A stretch of DNA of 51,412 bases from Candidatus Kuenenia stuttgartensis (lineage in GTDB: Bacteria; Pseudomonadota; Alphaproteobacteria; SMXS01): positions 1-51,412 of the forward strand of contig CALQFM020000026.1 of NCBI GenBank assembly GCA_943329845.2, in the 5' to 3' direction. Under the pieces are notes generated by a model. The model was not told where the DNA came from. It worked only from the letters and a program-made list of their open reading frames with translations, and did not search any database. Made by a program: the position numbers and the translations under genes. This document shows positions 34,031 through 42,234 of this stretch, piece by piece; position 1 is the stretch's first letter; each line of letters opens with the position of its first letter.

Positions 34031-35371
34031 GTGAGCGCGCCGCCCTATCCGAAGCGGGCCTACGCCTGGTTCGTCGTCGCCGTGCTGGTGCTGGCGTCGC
34101 TGGTCAGCTACGTCGACCGCCAGGTGATCGCGCTGCTGGTCACGCCGATGAAGGCGGATCTGGGCATCAACGACACCCAGATCGGTTCGCTTTCGTCGGC
34201 CTTCGCCCTGTTCTATGCGGTGGCGGGGTTGCCGCTGGCCTGGATGGCCGACCGTTTCAACCGGCGGTGGCTGATCGCGGGGGGCATCTTCCTGTGGAGC
34301 ATCATGACCTGCTGGTGCGGCCTCGCCCGCGGCTTCTGGACGCTGCTGATCGCGCGCGTCGGCGTCGGCGTCGGTGAGGCGACCCTGACGCCCGCCGCGC
34401 ATTCGCTGATCGGCGACTATTTCCCGCGCGAGAAGATCCCGCTGGCCGTCGCCGTGTTCCAGCTGAGCGGCACCCTCGGCACCGGCATCGCCTTTACGGT
34501 GGGCGGCCTGATCGTCCGCTACATCGGCACTCTTCCGCCTGTCGACGCAGGCGTTTTCGGCATCCTCAAGCCGTGGCAGATGGTGTTCATCTGCGTTGGC
34601 GCGCCGGGCGCCCTTGTCATGCTGCTGATGCTGATGGTGCGAGAGCCCCAGCGCCGCAGCGTGGTTCAGGCCTATGCCGGCTCGAGCGGCGGCGCCGGAC
34701 CGCTGGTCGCGTTCTACAGGCGCAACTGGCGCACCCTGCTGGCCCACCATATCGGCTTCGGCGCCGTCGCGCTGGCCGGGTTTTCGTTCGTGTTCTGGAC
34801 GCCTACCTTCTTCCACCGCATCCACGGCGTGGCGCTGGGTGAAGCGGGCATCTGGTACGGCCTCTACTTCCTGACCTTCGCCACCGCCGGCACCTATTTC
34901 GGCGCCTGGATCGGAGGGCGGCTCTACCTCAAGGGGCGGAAGGACTGGCCCATGCGCGGCAGCCTGATCTGGGCCTGGCCGATGGTGCCGCTCGGCCTGC
35001 TCGCGCCGATCGTGCCGTGGGAGTGGTTGGCGTGGGTGCTTTACGCGCCGCTGATGTTCTTCATCAACGTGCCGTTCGGCATGTCCTACGGCGCGTTGCC
35101 GGTGATCGTACCCAATCGCCTGCGCGCGCAGGTCTCGGCGGTCTATCTGATGATGGGCTCGGCCATCGGCACGGGTCTGGGGCCGATCCTCACCGGCGCG
35201 ATCAGCGACAATTTGTTCCCGGAGGCCGACGGCGTTCGCTATTCGCTGATGCTGATGATGGGTGCTTGCGCGCCGATCTGGCTGGGACTGCTGTGGTACG
35301 CGCGGCCGCACTACGCCGCCAATCTGCGCGAGGCCGAGGAACTGGAGTTGAACACCGCGCCCGTCCACTAG
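34031..35371 (+). CDS. MFS transporter (spinster-like)
   Basis: 446 aa with about 12 hydrophobic segments. The first helix pair carries VSYVDRQVIALLVTPMKADLG and the loop MADRFNRRWL matches the MFS signature between helices 2 and 3; GVGEATLTPAAHSLIGDYFP is typical of spinster-type members. It starts with GTG 34031, as no ATG fits. It follows the ABM gene by 25 bp and probably imports the substrate or exports a product of the Rieske operon. Confidence 0.92.
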   Translation: MSAPPYPKRAYAWFVVAVLVLASLVSYVDRQVIALLVTPMKADLGINDTQIGSLSSAFALFYAVAGLPLAWMADRFNRRWLIAGGIFLWSIMTCWCGLARGFWTLLIARVGVGVGEATLTPAAHSLIGDYFPREKIPLAVAVFQLSGTLGTGIAFTVGGLIVRYIGTLPPVDAGVFGILKPWQMVFICVGAPGALVMLLMLMVREPQRRSVVQAYAGSSGGAGPLVAFYRRNWRTLLAHHIGFGAVALAGFSFVFWTPTFFHRIHGVALGEAGIWYGLYFLTFATAGTYFGAWIGGRLYLKGRKDWPMRGSLIWAWPMVPLGLLAPIVPWEWLAWVLYAPLMFFINVPFGMSYGALPVIVPNRLRAQVSAVYLMMGSAIGTGLGPILTGAISDNLFPEADGVRYSLMLMMGACAPIWLGLLWYARPHYAANLREAEELELNTAPVH

Positions 35372-35488
35372 GTCGCTCCGGCGTTTGCGGGGCGCACGGG
35401 CGCCTCCCATAAATGAGTGCCCCGGACCAGCGGGTCGCTGCTAGTATCGGTCGCCGTTCCCCTTCGGTAACTTCCGGGACCGCGACCA

Positions 35489-36169
35489 TTGGCCAGAAAA
35501 TCCAAAGCCGACGCCGCCGCTGAGCCGCAGGCGGCAAGCAGCCAGACCACCAAGGAACGGATCATCGATGCCGCTGAAATGCTGTTCGCGCAGCAGGGCT
35601 ACGAGGGCACGACCACGCGCGCGATCGCGCTGAAGGCCGGCGTCCCGCTGGGACTGATGAGCTACTATTTCGGCACCAAGGGCGATCTCTACTCCGAGGT
35701 GATCATGCGCCGATCGGCCGAGCACGCGGCCGACATCGCCGCCTCGCTGCAGGCGGTTGCCCACCGCGGCAAGGAGGCGAGCATCGCTGACATGGTGATG
35801 GCCTTCGTGATGCCCGTCGTCCGGCGCGTGCTGGACGGTGGCCCCGGCTGGGCCGCCTATGTGAAGCTGCTGTCACTGGCCGCCAACACGCCAGGCTCCG
35901 AGCCCCATACCAAGACCTTCGCGCGGGAATACGCAAAGGTGGTCGAGGAATTCCTCGCCATGCTCCGGTCGAAAATGCCGGGCGCCGCCGAGGAGGACGT
36001 CTACTGGGCGTTCTACATCCTCAATTCCGCGTTCATCCACGTGCTGGTGGAGAACCGCACCATCGACCGCCTGTCGGGCGGCCGGTGCAAGGCGTCGGAC
36101 CTGGAGAAGGTGGCGAAGAAGATGGCGCTGATGTTCGACGCCGGCATCGCACGGCTGGCCAAGGGCTAG
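35489..36169 (+). CDS. TetR/AcrR family transcriptional regulator, TTG start
   Basis: 226 aa. The only usable start is TTG 35489; an in-frame stop lies at 35468 and the next Met is inside the HTH. HTH: ERIIDAAEMLFAQQGYEGTT ... KAGVPLGLMSYYFGTKGDLY, almost the recognition helix of the regulator at 31128. The C-terminal part includes LDGGPGWAAYVKLLSLAANT. It converges on the Rieske gene at 36166, and the two genes share a CTAG at their stops. Candidate regulator of operator copy 4. Confidence 0.9.
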   Translation: MARKSKADAAAEPQAASSQTTKERIIDAAEMLFAQQGYEGTTTRAIALKAGVPLGLMSYYFGTKGDLYSEVIMRRSAEHAADIAASLQAVAHRGKEASIADMVMAFVMPVVRRVLDGGPGWAAYVKLLSLAANTPGSEPHTKTFAREYAKVVEEFLAMLRSKMPGAAEEDVYWAFYILNSAFIHVLVENRTIDRLSGGRCKASDLEKVAKKMALMFDAGIARLAKG

Positions 36170-37491
36170 GGCAGCTTTCCATCCATGTAGTCGTGCAACA
36201 TCTCGTGGAACTGCTGTACCCGGTCCTCCTGGTCGGCCAGGTAGGCGTTGCGGAAGCCGCGCGAATGGAAGCCCAGCTGCTGGCCTGAACAGGCGTAGAG
36301 ATCCTGGTCCGACACGCTGCCCATGCTGCCTTCGCCGAACGGGATCACCTCACGCTCAGCCTCGCGGAACGGAAACACCCCGATCGGCGTCACGATGTCG
36401 CGGCCGTCATGGGTCGGGTGCGAAAAGCGCCAGTGCTCAAAGATGCACTTGTTCGGATCGGTCGGGTGCGGCTCGGCCCGCTGGAAGCCCAGCATCATCG
36501 GCGACTGCATGGTCATCGTGGTGCCGGGGAAGATGTTGAAATGATGGGCGTCGGTCAGCTGGCCGTCCTCCAGATCGAGGAAATGCCCAAGATTCCGCTC
36601 CGGCCCCAGCTTGCGCTTCTGCTGCTGGAGCGCGGCGCGCACGTCGCGCGGATTGTCCTTGAAGTCGGCGGGGTCCAGGTCCCACTGCCGCATCTCGTTG
36701 GCAAGGGTCTCGCTGATGCCGCCGGCATCGCGCATGGAGGGCAGGGCGCCCTTCATCTTCATCAGGTTGTGGCCTTCCCTGAACATGATGAACTGGGTGT
36801 TCCGGTAGTCGTCGTCGACGTAGCTGCCGATCTGCGGATGCAGGGTCGGGAGATGATAGGATTCGCAGAAATTGTCGTGGATGCACTTGTAGTTGAAGGG
36901 CGCTTCCGTGACCCGGTAGAACACCCGCGTCATCTTGTCGATCTGATAGCCATCCAGCTCGGCCTTCACGCCGCCCAGGAACACGTCGAGCGGCTGGCAG
37001 TCCCGGTCCATGTTGTACCAGATGAAACCGGCCCAGACCTCGCACGGCATCTCGACCAGGTTCAGTTTGCCGCAGGGATCGCCGCGGCGGAAATCCTCGC
37101 GGTCCTGCAGCTGGACCAGTTCGCCATCCCGCGCGAAAGTCCAGCCGTGATAGACGCAGCTGAACGTCTCGGCGGATCCGGCGTCGCCATAGACCAGCCG
37201 GTTGCCGCGGTGCTGGCAGACGTTGAAGAATGCCTTCACCGTGCCGTCGTCCTGGCGGACCATCAGGATGGATTCGCGGCCAAGCTGGTGGGTAACGTAG
37301 TCGCCGGGCTCGGGGATTTCGGCGGCGATCCCGCCCACGTTCCAGACCTTGGCCCAGACCATGTCCATCTCGCGGCGCATGAACTCGACCGACGTGTACT
37401 CGTCGCTGGAGATCGGGTCGCCGCGCAGTGTCAGGCCAACTGTCTTGCCGAGCTGTTCATCGCCCGTTGCCAGTGGTTCAAGTCCGTCCAT
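36166..37491 (-). CDS. Rieske oxygenase alpha subunit
   Basis: 441 aa. Rieske ligands C92, H94, C112, H115 (CQH, CVYH) and an iron site SYHLPTLH. AGGAG stands 8 bases before the ATG. It resembles the protein at 31890-33218. Its promoter region holds shared operator copy 4 about 80 bp before the start. Its stop codon overlaps that of the facing TetR gene. Confidence 0.93.
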   Translation of the reverse strand: MDGLEPLATGDEQLGKTVGLTLRGDPISSDEYTSVEFMRREMDMVWAKVWNVGGIAAEIPEPGDYVTHQLGRESILMVRQDDGTVKAFFNVCQHRGNRLVYGDAGSAETFSCVYHGWTFARDGELVQLQDREDFRRGDPCGKLNLVEMPCEVWAGFIWYNMDRDCQPLDVFLGGVKAELDGYQIDKMTRVFYRVTEAPFNYKCIHDNFCESYHLPTLHPQIGSYVDDDYRNTQFIMFREGHNLMKMKGALPSMRDAGGISETLANEMRQWDLDPADFKDNPRDVRAALQQQKRKLGPERNLGHFLDLEDGQLTDAHHFNIFPGTTMTMQSPMMLGFQRAEPHPTDPNKCIFEHWRFSHPTHDGRDIVTPIGVFPFREAEREVIPFGEGSMGSVSDQDLYACSGQQLGFHSRGFRNAYLADQEDRVQQFHEMLHDYMDGKLP

Positions 37492-37571
37492 TCCCGTCTC
37501 CTGCCATTCCCGAGGCTCCGCAAGGCGTACGCCGCACTTTAGCCGACCCGGCCGTTGCCGACAGAAAATAG

Positions 37572-37587
37572 TTGGTCATTTGACAAA
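37572..37587 (-). promoter_or_regulatory. Shared operator copy 4 (divergent form)
   Basis: TTGGTCA-TT-TGACAAA, symmetric at 12 of 16 positions and matching the outer TTGGTC and the TGAC half of the other copies. It lies about 80 bp before the Rieske start on the minus strand, in an AT-rich stretch. Confidence 0.5.
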
Positions 37588-37712
37588 CAACGGCGCCGGC
37601 CACCTCCAGGCAAGGGGAGGCGGCCAAGTTCACCCGGCGATGGAACAACTTGCCAGGACAGGCTTTAGGGAACCGGGCGCCGCGCCACGCGGCGCATCCG
37701 TGGGGGAAGACC

Positions 37713-38042
37713 ATGTTCTGGCGACTGCTGCTATTCACGCGCACGGCAAGACTCGCCCTGCAGGAGATCAGGCCCATCGGCCGCAGGCTCACATTCCGCG
37801 TCATGATGCTGTTCGCGTCCGCCTGCGTCATCGTTGGCGCCATCGCGTCGCTGTTTTGGGCGCTGCACGAGGTTCTGTTCCAGCTGATCGGCCGGGGCTG
37901 GGGCGCGATCGCGACCTCGCTGATTCTCTGGCTGTTTGCCTGGGGCCTGTGGGAAGTGGCCTGGCGCGTTCCGCTCAGGCCGCGTCGTCGCGTCCCTCCG
38001 CGCCGTGCTCCACGCCGGCCTGCAGCTCGATCTCGGCATTGA
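37713..38042 (+). CDS. Small membrane protein overlapping the BrkB gene
   Basis: 109 aa from ATG 37713 (MFWRLLLFTRTARL), preceded by GGGGGAAGACC. Two hydrophobic helices (MLFASACVIVGAIASLFWALHEV and ATSLILWLFAWGLWEVAW) are followed by an Arg/Pro-rich tail that is antisense to the end of the YihY/BrkB gene (67 bp overlap). The tail looks like read-through, so the gene may have lost its native stop. Family not recognised. Confidence 0.5.
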   Translation: MFWRLLLFTRTARLALQEIRPIGRRLTFRVMMLFASACVIVGAIASLFWALHEVLFQLIGRGWGAIATSLILWLFAWGLWEVAWRVPLRPRRRVPPRRAPRRPAARSRH

Positions 38043-38883
38043 GTTCGCCGCCGGCGATCAGCACGGTAATCGACATCCACATCCAGGTCATGAAGCCGAC
38101 CAGCGCACCAAGCGAGCCGTAGGTCTTGTCGTAGGAGCCGAAGTTGGCGGTATACCACGAGAACCCCACTGAAAGCAGCGACACCAGGACCACGGTCGCT
38201 ACCGTGCCGGGCGCGATCCAGCGCAGCGGAGCGCTGTGGCGGCTGGGACCCCAGCGGTAGAGCGCGGTCACCGCCAGGGCGATCAGCATCAGTGCCGTCG
38301 CATAGGTCGCTGCCGCGAGCACCCACGCCAGCGGGCCGTCGAAGCCCAGGCCGCCGATGGCGACGGGCACGGCGACGATGGCGGCGACCAGCACCAGCAG
38401 GACGAGAATGCTTGCGGTGGTGAAGCCCAGGGTTACAAGGGTCAACTCGATGAAGCCGCGGTCCTCGGACTTGTCATAGGCGATGTTCATGGCCTGGAAG
38501 ATCGCCTTCATGCCGGCGTTGGCGCTCCACAACGCAATCAATACCGAAATCGCGAAGGCGAGGCCCAGTTTGGCGGCATTCGCGCCCGCGAGCCGGATCA
38601 CCTGCTCGCGGACGATCTCGATGGCGCCGCCCGGCACCACGTAACTCAGGTGCCTCAGGTGATCGGCGGCACTCGCCACATCGAAGAACAGGCCGTAGAT
38701 CGAAATCAGCGCCGAGAGCGCCGGCACCAGCGCCATGATGGCATAATAGGTGACGCCGGCCGCTGCCAGGAGCACCCGGTCATCCTGCATCTCGGCGTAT
38801 AGCCGTCGCACGCTGGCCTTCCAGCCCTTGAGCGGAATATCGAGCGGCGCCGCGCTATCGGCCTGTCGTTCGGTGAAGTGCAT
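37975..38883 (-). CDS. YihY/virulence factor BrkB family membrane protein
   Basis: 302 aa from ATG 38883 (MHFTERQADS), which has AAGGGG upstream. About six hydrophobic segments and the family signatures AAAGVTYYAIMALVPALSALI, SANAGMKAIFQAMNIAY, YRWGPSRH, and GSLGALVGFMTWMWMSITVLIAGGELNAE identify it. The function of this family is not settled; it has been linked to RNase BN only by early mistake. Inner-membrane location. Confidence 0.92.
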   Translation of the reverse strand: MHFTERQADSAAPLDIPLKGWKASVRRLYAEMQDDRVLLAAAGVTYYAIMALVPALSALISIYGLFFDVASAADHLRHLSYVVPGGAIEIVREQVIRLAGANAAKLGLAFAISVLIALWSANAGMKAIFQAMNIAYDKSEDRGFIELTLVTLGFTTASILVLLVLVAAIVAVPVAIGGLGFDGPLAWVLAAATYATALMLIALAVTALYRWGPSRHSAPLRWIAPGTVATVVLVSLLSVGFSWYTANFGSYDKTYGSLGALVGFMTWMWMSITVLIAGGELNAEIELQAGVEHGAEGRDDAA

Positions 38884-38962
38884 AAGGGCCCCTTGACGGC
38901 GACGGCATGCCGGCCGCATCGGTTTAACAGCCATGCACCCGCTGTTGTTCCGTCTGCGGCCG

Positions 38963-40174
38963 TCAGACCAGCGCGGACTGCGCCTGGCGGGCCGGCAGGT
39001 AGCCGCTGACGATCTGGCCGTCCTTGATCACCGCGACCAGCCGCTCGGGCTTCGACAGCAGCGTGATGTCCGCCGACGGATCGCCGTCGATCACCAGCAT
39101 GTCGGCCAGTTTGCCCGGCGCGATGGTGCCCAGGTCGGCGATGCCGGTCATGGCGCCGCCATTCCTGGTCGCCCAGCGGATTACCTCGAGTGGGCTGATC
39201 CCGGCGTACTCCACGTAGCAGGCCAGTTCTTTCGCGTAGGAGCCGTGCGGGAGTTCGGCCGCGCCGTAGTCGTCGCCCGGCACGAGCTTCACGCCGGCTT
39301 CGATGGCCCGCGCAAGCATGGCGCAGGTGTGGTCCAGTGTCGGCTGGTCGAAATAACCGGAGCCACCCTTGCCGCCGCTCCTGGTCGCGACCCAGGGCAG
39401 GTAAATGCTTGGCACCATGAACGCGCCGGCCTCGGCGATGGCATCAATGCAGGCCTCGTCCAGCCCGTCCGCGTGATCGAGAATATCGACGCCCACCGTC
39501 GCGCACCGCAGCACGTTGTCGCGGCCCGCGACATGGGCGCGCGTGCGCACGCCGTGCTCATGCGCGGAGTCGACGGCGGCGCGCATTTCGGCCTCTGTCA
39601 TGTCGCGGCCGACGAACTGGCCGTGGCCTTCGCCGGCGAAAATCTTGATGACTTTCGCGCCCCGCTCGATCTCGAGCAGCGTGCCGCGGCGGAATGCATC
39701 CGCCCCGTCGCACTGGAGGACATGGGAAATGATCTGTCCACTGTCGTCCTTTACCGTCGGCGACAGCGCCCGGCTGGCCGGCACGAAGCGGGGTCCGAGC
39801 ACGTCGCCCGCATCGATGGCAGCGGCCAGTGTCGCGTCGATGGTGTCGAATGTCGCGGCGCCGACGACGCTGGTCACGCCGGCGCGCAGCGCAACCTGTG
39901 CGTTGCCCAGCGCCCAATAGGCATGCTGGACGGGATCGGCGTCACGCGTGTAACCGGGCTTGCCGTCAGGCCGGCCATAGACCGCGTGGTAATGGCCGGA
40001 GACCATGCCCGGCATCAATGTGCGGCCCCCGAGGTCGATGACCGTGTCTTCGTCACGCGGCGGCACAGGGCCGACCGCTGTGATTCGGTTGCCTTCGATG
40101 ACGACGGTCGCGCCCTTGCGGGCCGGGTTTTCGCCGTCGAGCAGGTTGGCGTTGGTCAAGATCGTGCGGGTCAT
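38963..40174 (-). CDS. Metal-dependent amidohydrolase (imidazolonepropionase-like)
   Basis: 403 aa. Metal ligands are recognisable in order: GHYH (HxH), KVIKIFAGEG, the HV of RTRAHVAG, DHADGL and the Asp of PGDDYG. The N-terminal beta domain begins ILTNANLLDGENPARKGATVVIEGNRI, and the C-terminal part ends GTIAPGKLADMLVIDGDPS. No signal peptide. It hydrolyses cyclic amides or related bonds; substrate unknown. Confidence 0.9.
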   Translation of the reverse strand: MTRTILTNANLLDGENPARKGATVVIEGNRITAVGPVPPRDEDTVIDLGGRTLMPGMVSGHYHAVYGRPDGKPGYTRDADPVQHAYWALGNAQVALRAGVTSVVGAATFDTIDATLAAAIDAGDVLGPRFVPASRALSPTVKDDSGQIISHVLQCDGADAFRRGTLLEIERGAKVIKIFAGEGHGQFVGRDMTEAEMRAAVDSAHEHGVRTRAHVAGRDNVLRCATVGVDILDHADGLDEACIDAIAEAGAFMVPSIYLPWVATRSGGKGGSGYFDQPTLDHTCAMLARAIEAGVKLVPGDDYGAAELPHGSYAKELACYVEYAGISPLEVIRWATRNGGAMTGIADLGTIAPGKLADMLVIDGDPSADITLLSKPERLVAVIKDGQIVSGYLPARQAQSALV

Positions 40175-40360
40175 CGGACATCCCCTCGCGCCGCGCGCAA
40201 GCGGCAGCCGTTTTCAGCGCCCATGCTAGTTTTTTGCCGGCGGGCGCGCAACGCCCGCACGTCAACAAGCGCGGCGACACGGAGATGGCCTTGTGGTTTG
40301 ATGGCCGGCGGACCCATCTTGTCGAGGGCGACATCGCCAACAACCAGGCAGCCGCTTCTC

Positions 40361-41740
40361 ATGCACCACGAACCGCCCGCCATCATCCCGGGAATCGTCT
40401 GGCCGCCGCTGTCCGGCATCGGCGCCCGGTACGCCGCCAGGAACCTGGAGCTGCTTTCCGAGCTGCAATGGCTGTCGCCGGCGGCGCTGCGCGAGGGCCA
40501 GTTCCGCCAGCTGGACCTGCTGCTGCGGCATGCGGCGCGCCACAGCCCCTATTACGCCAGTCAGCTGGCCGACTGCGGCTGGACGGCGTCGGATGAAATC
40601 GGCGCGTTTCCGCTGGAGCGCCTGCCGATCCTCACGCGGGCAGTGCTGCAGGACCGGGGTCCGGAACTGCTCTGCGGCTGGACGCCGCCGGAGCACGGCC
40701 ATCGCTACGAAGCCTCGTCGTCAGGATCGACCGGTCGGCGGGTGACCGTCACCAAGACGGCGTTGGTCGGCGAGCTGTTCAACGTACTCACGCTGCGCGA
40801 CGCGATCTGGCAGAACCGCGACGTGACGGGACGGATCGCCGTCATCCGATACCTCCACGATCCCGACATCGCCCGCGACCCAGGAGGCGCCGTGGCGGAC
40901 AACTGGGGCTCGCCCTTTGTCGAACAGTACCGGACCGGCACCGCCGCCATGCTGGATATCCGGCACGACGTCCAGCTCCAGGCGGAATGGCTGCGACGCC
41001 AGAATCCCGACTACCTGATGACCTTCCCCTCCAACCTGCACGCGCTCGCCCAGCTGTTTCTGGAACGGGGATGGTCGCTTCCCAGGCTCAAGGAAATCCA
41101 GACCCTGAGCGAGGTGCTGTCGCCCTCAATCCGGGCGCTGGCGGCGCAGGCCTGGGGCGCCAGGGTGACGGACATCTACAGCGCCCAGGAAGTGGGCTAT
41201 ATCGCCCTGCAGGCGCCGGATGGTCCTCACTACCTGGTGCAGTCCGAGGCCGTCATCGTCGAAGTGCTGGACGACCAGGGCCGTGCCTGCGGCCCGGGCG
41301 AGACCGGCCGCATCGTCATCACCCAGCTCCACAATTTCGCCACGCCGATCATCCGCTACGACATCGGCGATCTGGGCGAAGTGGGGAACGCCTGCGCCGG
41401 CGGCCGCGGCCTGCCCGTGCTTATCAGCATCGGCGGCCGGGTCCGCAATCTGGTCTGCACGCCGGATGGACGGAAATACTGGCCCGCCGTGCCGCTCGAC
41501 GTCTTCAAGGCCGTGGCGCCGGTGCGTCAGTTCCAGCTGGTCCAGAAGTCGCTGACCCTGATCGAGGCGCGCATGGCGGTCGCGCGAACGCTGTCCGGGG
41601 CTGAGGAAGCCCAAGTGGTGCGGCTGATGCACGAAGAGCTGGGCTACCCGTTCGAGGTCAGCTTCACCTATGTGGACGAGTTGCGGCGCAATCCGTCCAA
41701 TGGGAAATTCGAGGAGTTCAAGTCCGAACTGCTTGAATAG
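40361..41740 (+). CDS. Adenylate-forming ligase, phenylacetate-CoA-ligase (PaaK)-like
   Basis: 459 aa from ATG 40361; the ribosome site is weak and ATG 40301 is an in-frame alternative. The P-loop-like SSSGSTGRR (about 119-127), the DIYSAQEVGYIAL core and PIIRYDIGDLGEV support a PaaK-type AMP-forming ligase. It would activate a carboxylic acid as acyl-AMP and possibly acyl-CoA. The 186 bp before it hold no clear gene. It opens the plus-strand arm of an unusual cluster with lipoyl carriers and 2-oxoacid dehydrogenase E1 genes. Confidence 0.8.
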   Translation: MHHEPPAIIPGIVWPPLSGIGARYAARNLELLSELQWLSPAALREGQFRQLDLLLRHAARHSPYYASQLADCGWTASDEIGAFPLERLPILTRAVLQDRGPELLCGWTPPEHGHRYEASSSGSTGRRVTVTKTALVGELFNVLTLRDAIWQNRDVTGRIAVIRYLHDPDIARDPGGAVADNWGSPFVEQYRTGTAAMLDIRHDVQLQAEWLRRQNPDYLMTFPSNLHALAQLFLERGWSLPRLKEIQTLSEVLSPSIRALAAQAWGARVTDIYSAQEVGYIALQAPDGPHYLVQSEAVIVEVLDDQGRACGPGETGRIVITQLHNFATPIIRYDIGDLGEVGNACAGGRGLPVLISIGGRVRNLVCTPDGRKYWPAVPLDVFKAVAPVRQFQLVQKSLTLIEARMAVARTLSGAEEAQVVRLMHEELGYPFEVSFTYVDELRRNPSNGKFEEFKSELLE

Positions 41741-41868
41741 CGGTCGCTTGCCGATGGCGATTGGCTGAGGGCCGGGAAGGCCGGCGCTGACGCGCTGGTT
41801 GACCGCCCATCGGGCGTCGCGGATAGTTCGATGCTCGTCGATGTCTCCCGCAACCGGACCTTGTCTTC

Positions 41869-42234
41869 ATGATCCTGTCAGTCGCGCTGCCGCAGATGAA
41901 CCCAGATATGCAGTCGGCCATCGTCGAGGCCCTGTACGGCGTCGAGGGCCGCCTGCTTCCTCCGGGCTCCAAGCTGATCGACCTCAAGGTGGACCTGAGC
42001 CTGGCCGTTGCCCATGACTGCCCGCCGGTGACCTATCACCGGATCGCGCTGCGCGACCGGGCCTGGCTGCGCCGGGTGCTGGTGCGAAGGGGCGAGGAGA
42101 TCCCGGTCGGCGCGCCGCTGCTGATCCTCAGTTCCGAGCCGGACGAAGATCCCGACGCGCCCGCCGAACGCGCCGCGCGGACCAGCGTCGCCGGCATCAT
42201 GCCCCAGACCGACTGGTGGGGCATGGAAGGCTGA
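41869..42234 (+). CDS. Stand-alone lipoyl/biotinyl-like carrier protein (divergent)
   Basis: 121 aa. The all-beta pattern resembles a lipoyl domain: ALPQMNPDMQSAIVEALYGV at the start, PPGSKLIDLKVDLS with a candidate modified Lys40, and VRRGEEIPVGAPLLILSSEPDE as the second half. The middle is longer than a normal lipoyl domain and the DKA triad is changed to LKV, so lipoylation is uncertain. Its stop and the next start overlap (TGATG). The call is by pattern and could be wrong. Confidence 0.6.
   Translation: MILSVALPQMNPDMQSAIVEALYGVEGRLLPPGSKLIDLKVDLSLAVAHDCPPVTYHRIALRDRAWLRRVLVRRGEEIPVGAPLLILSSEPDEDPDAPAERAARTSVAGIMPQTDWWGMEG

Noticed and set aside
38933-40360. Upstream extension of the adenylating ligase frame to 38933
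   Set aside because: This part is antisense to the amidohydrolase gene and has no ligase-like sequence; family similarity begins near ATG 40361.
40285-40596. Short frame starting MALWFDGRRTHLVEG before the adenylating ligase
   Set aside because: The first 25 residues look protein-like but there is no proper ribosome spacing and the rest is an Arg/Ala-rich shadow of the ligase gene.
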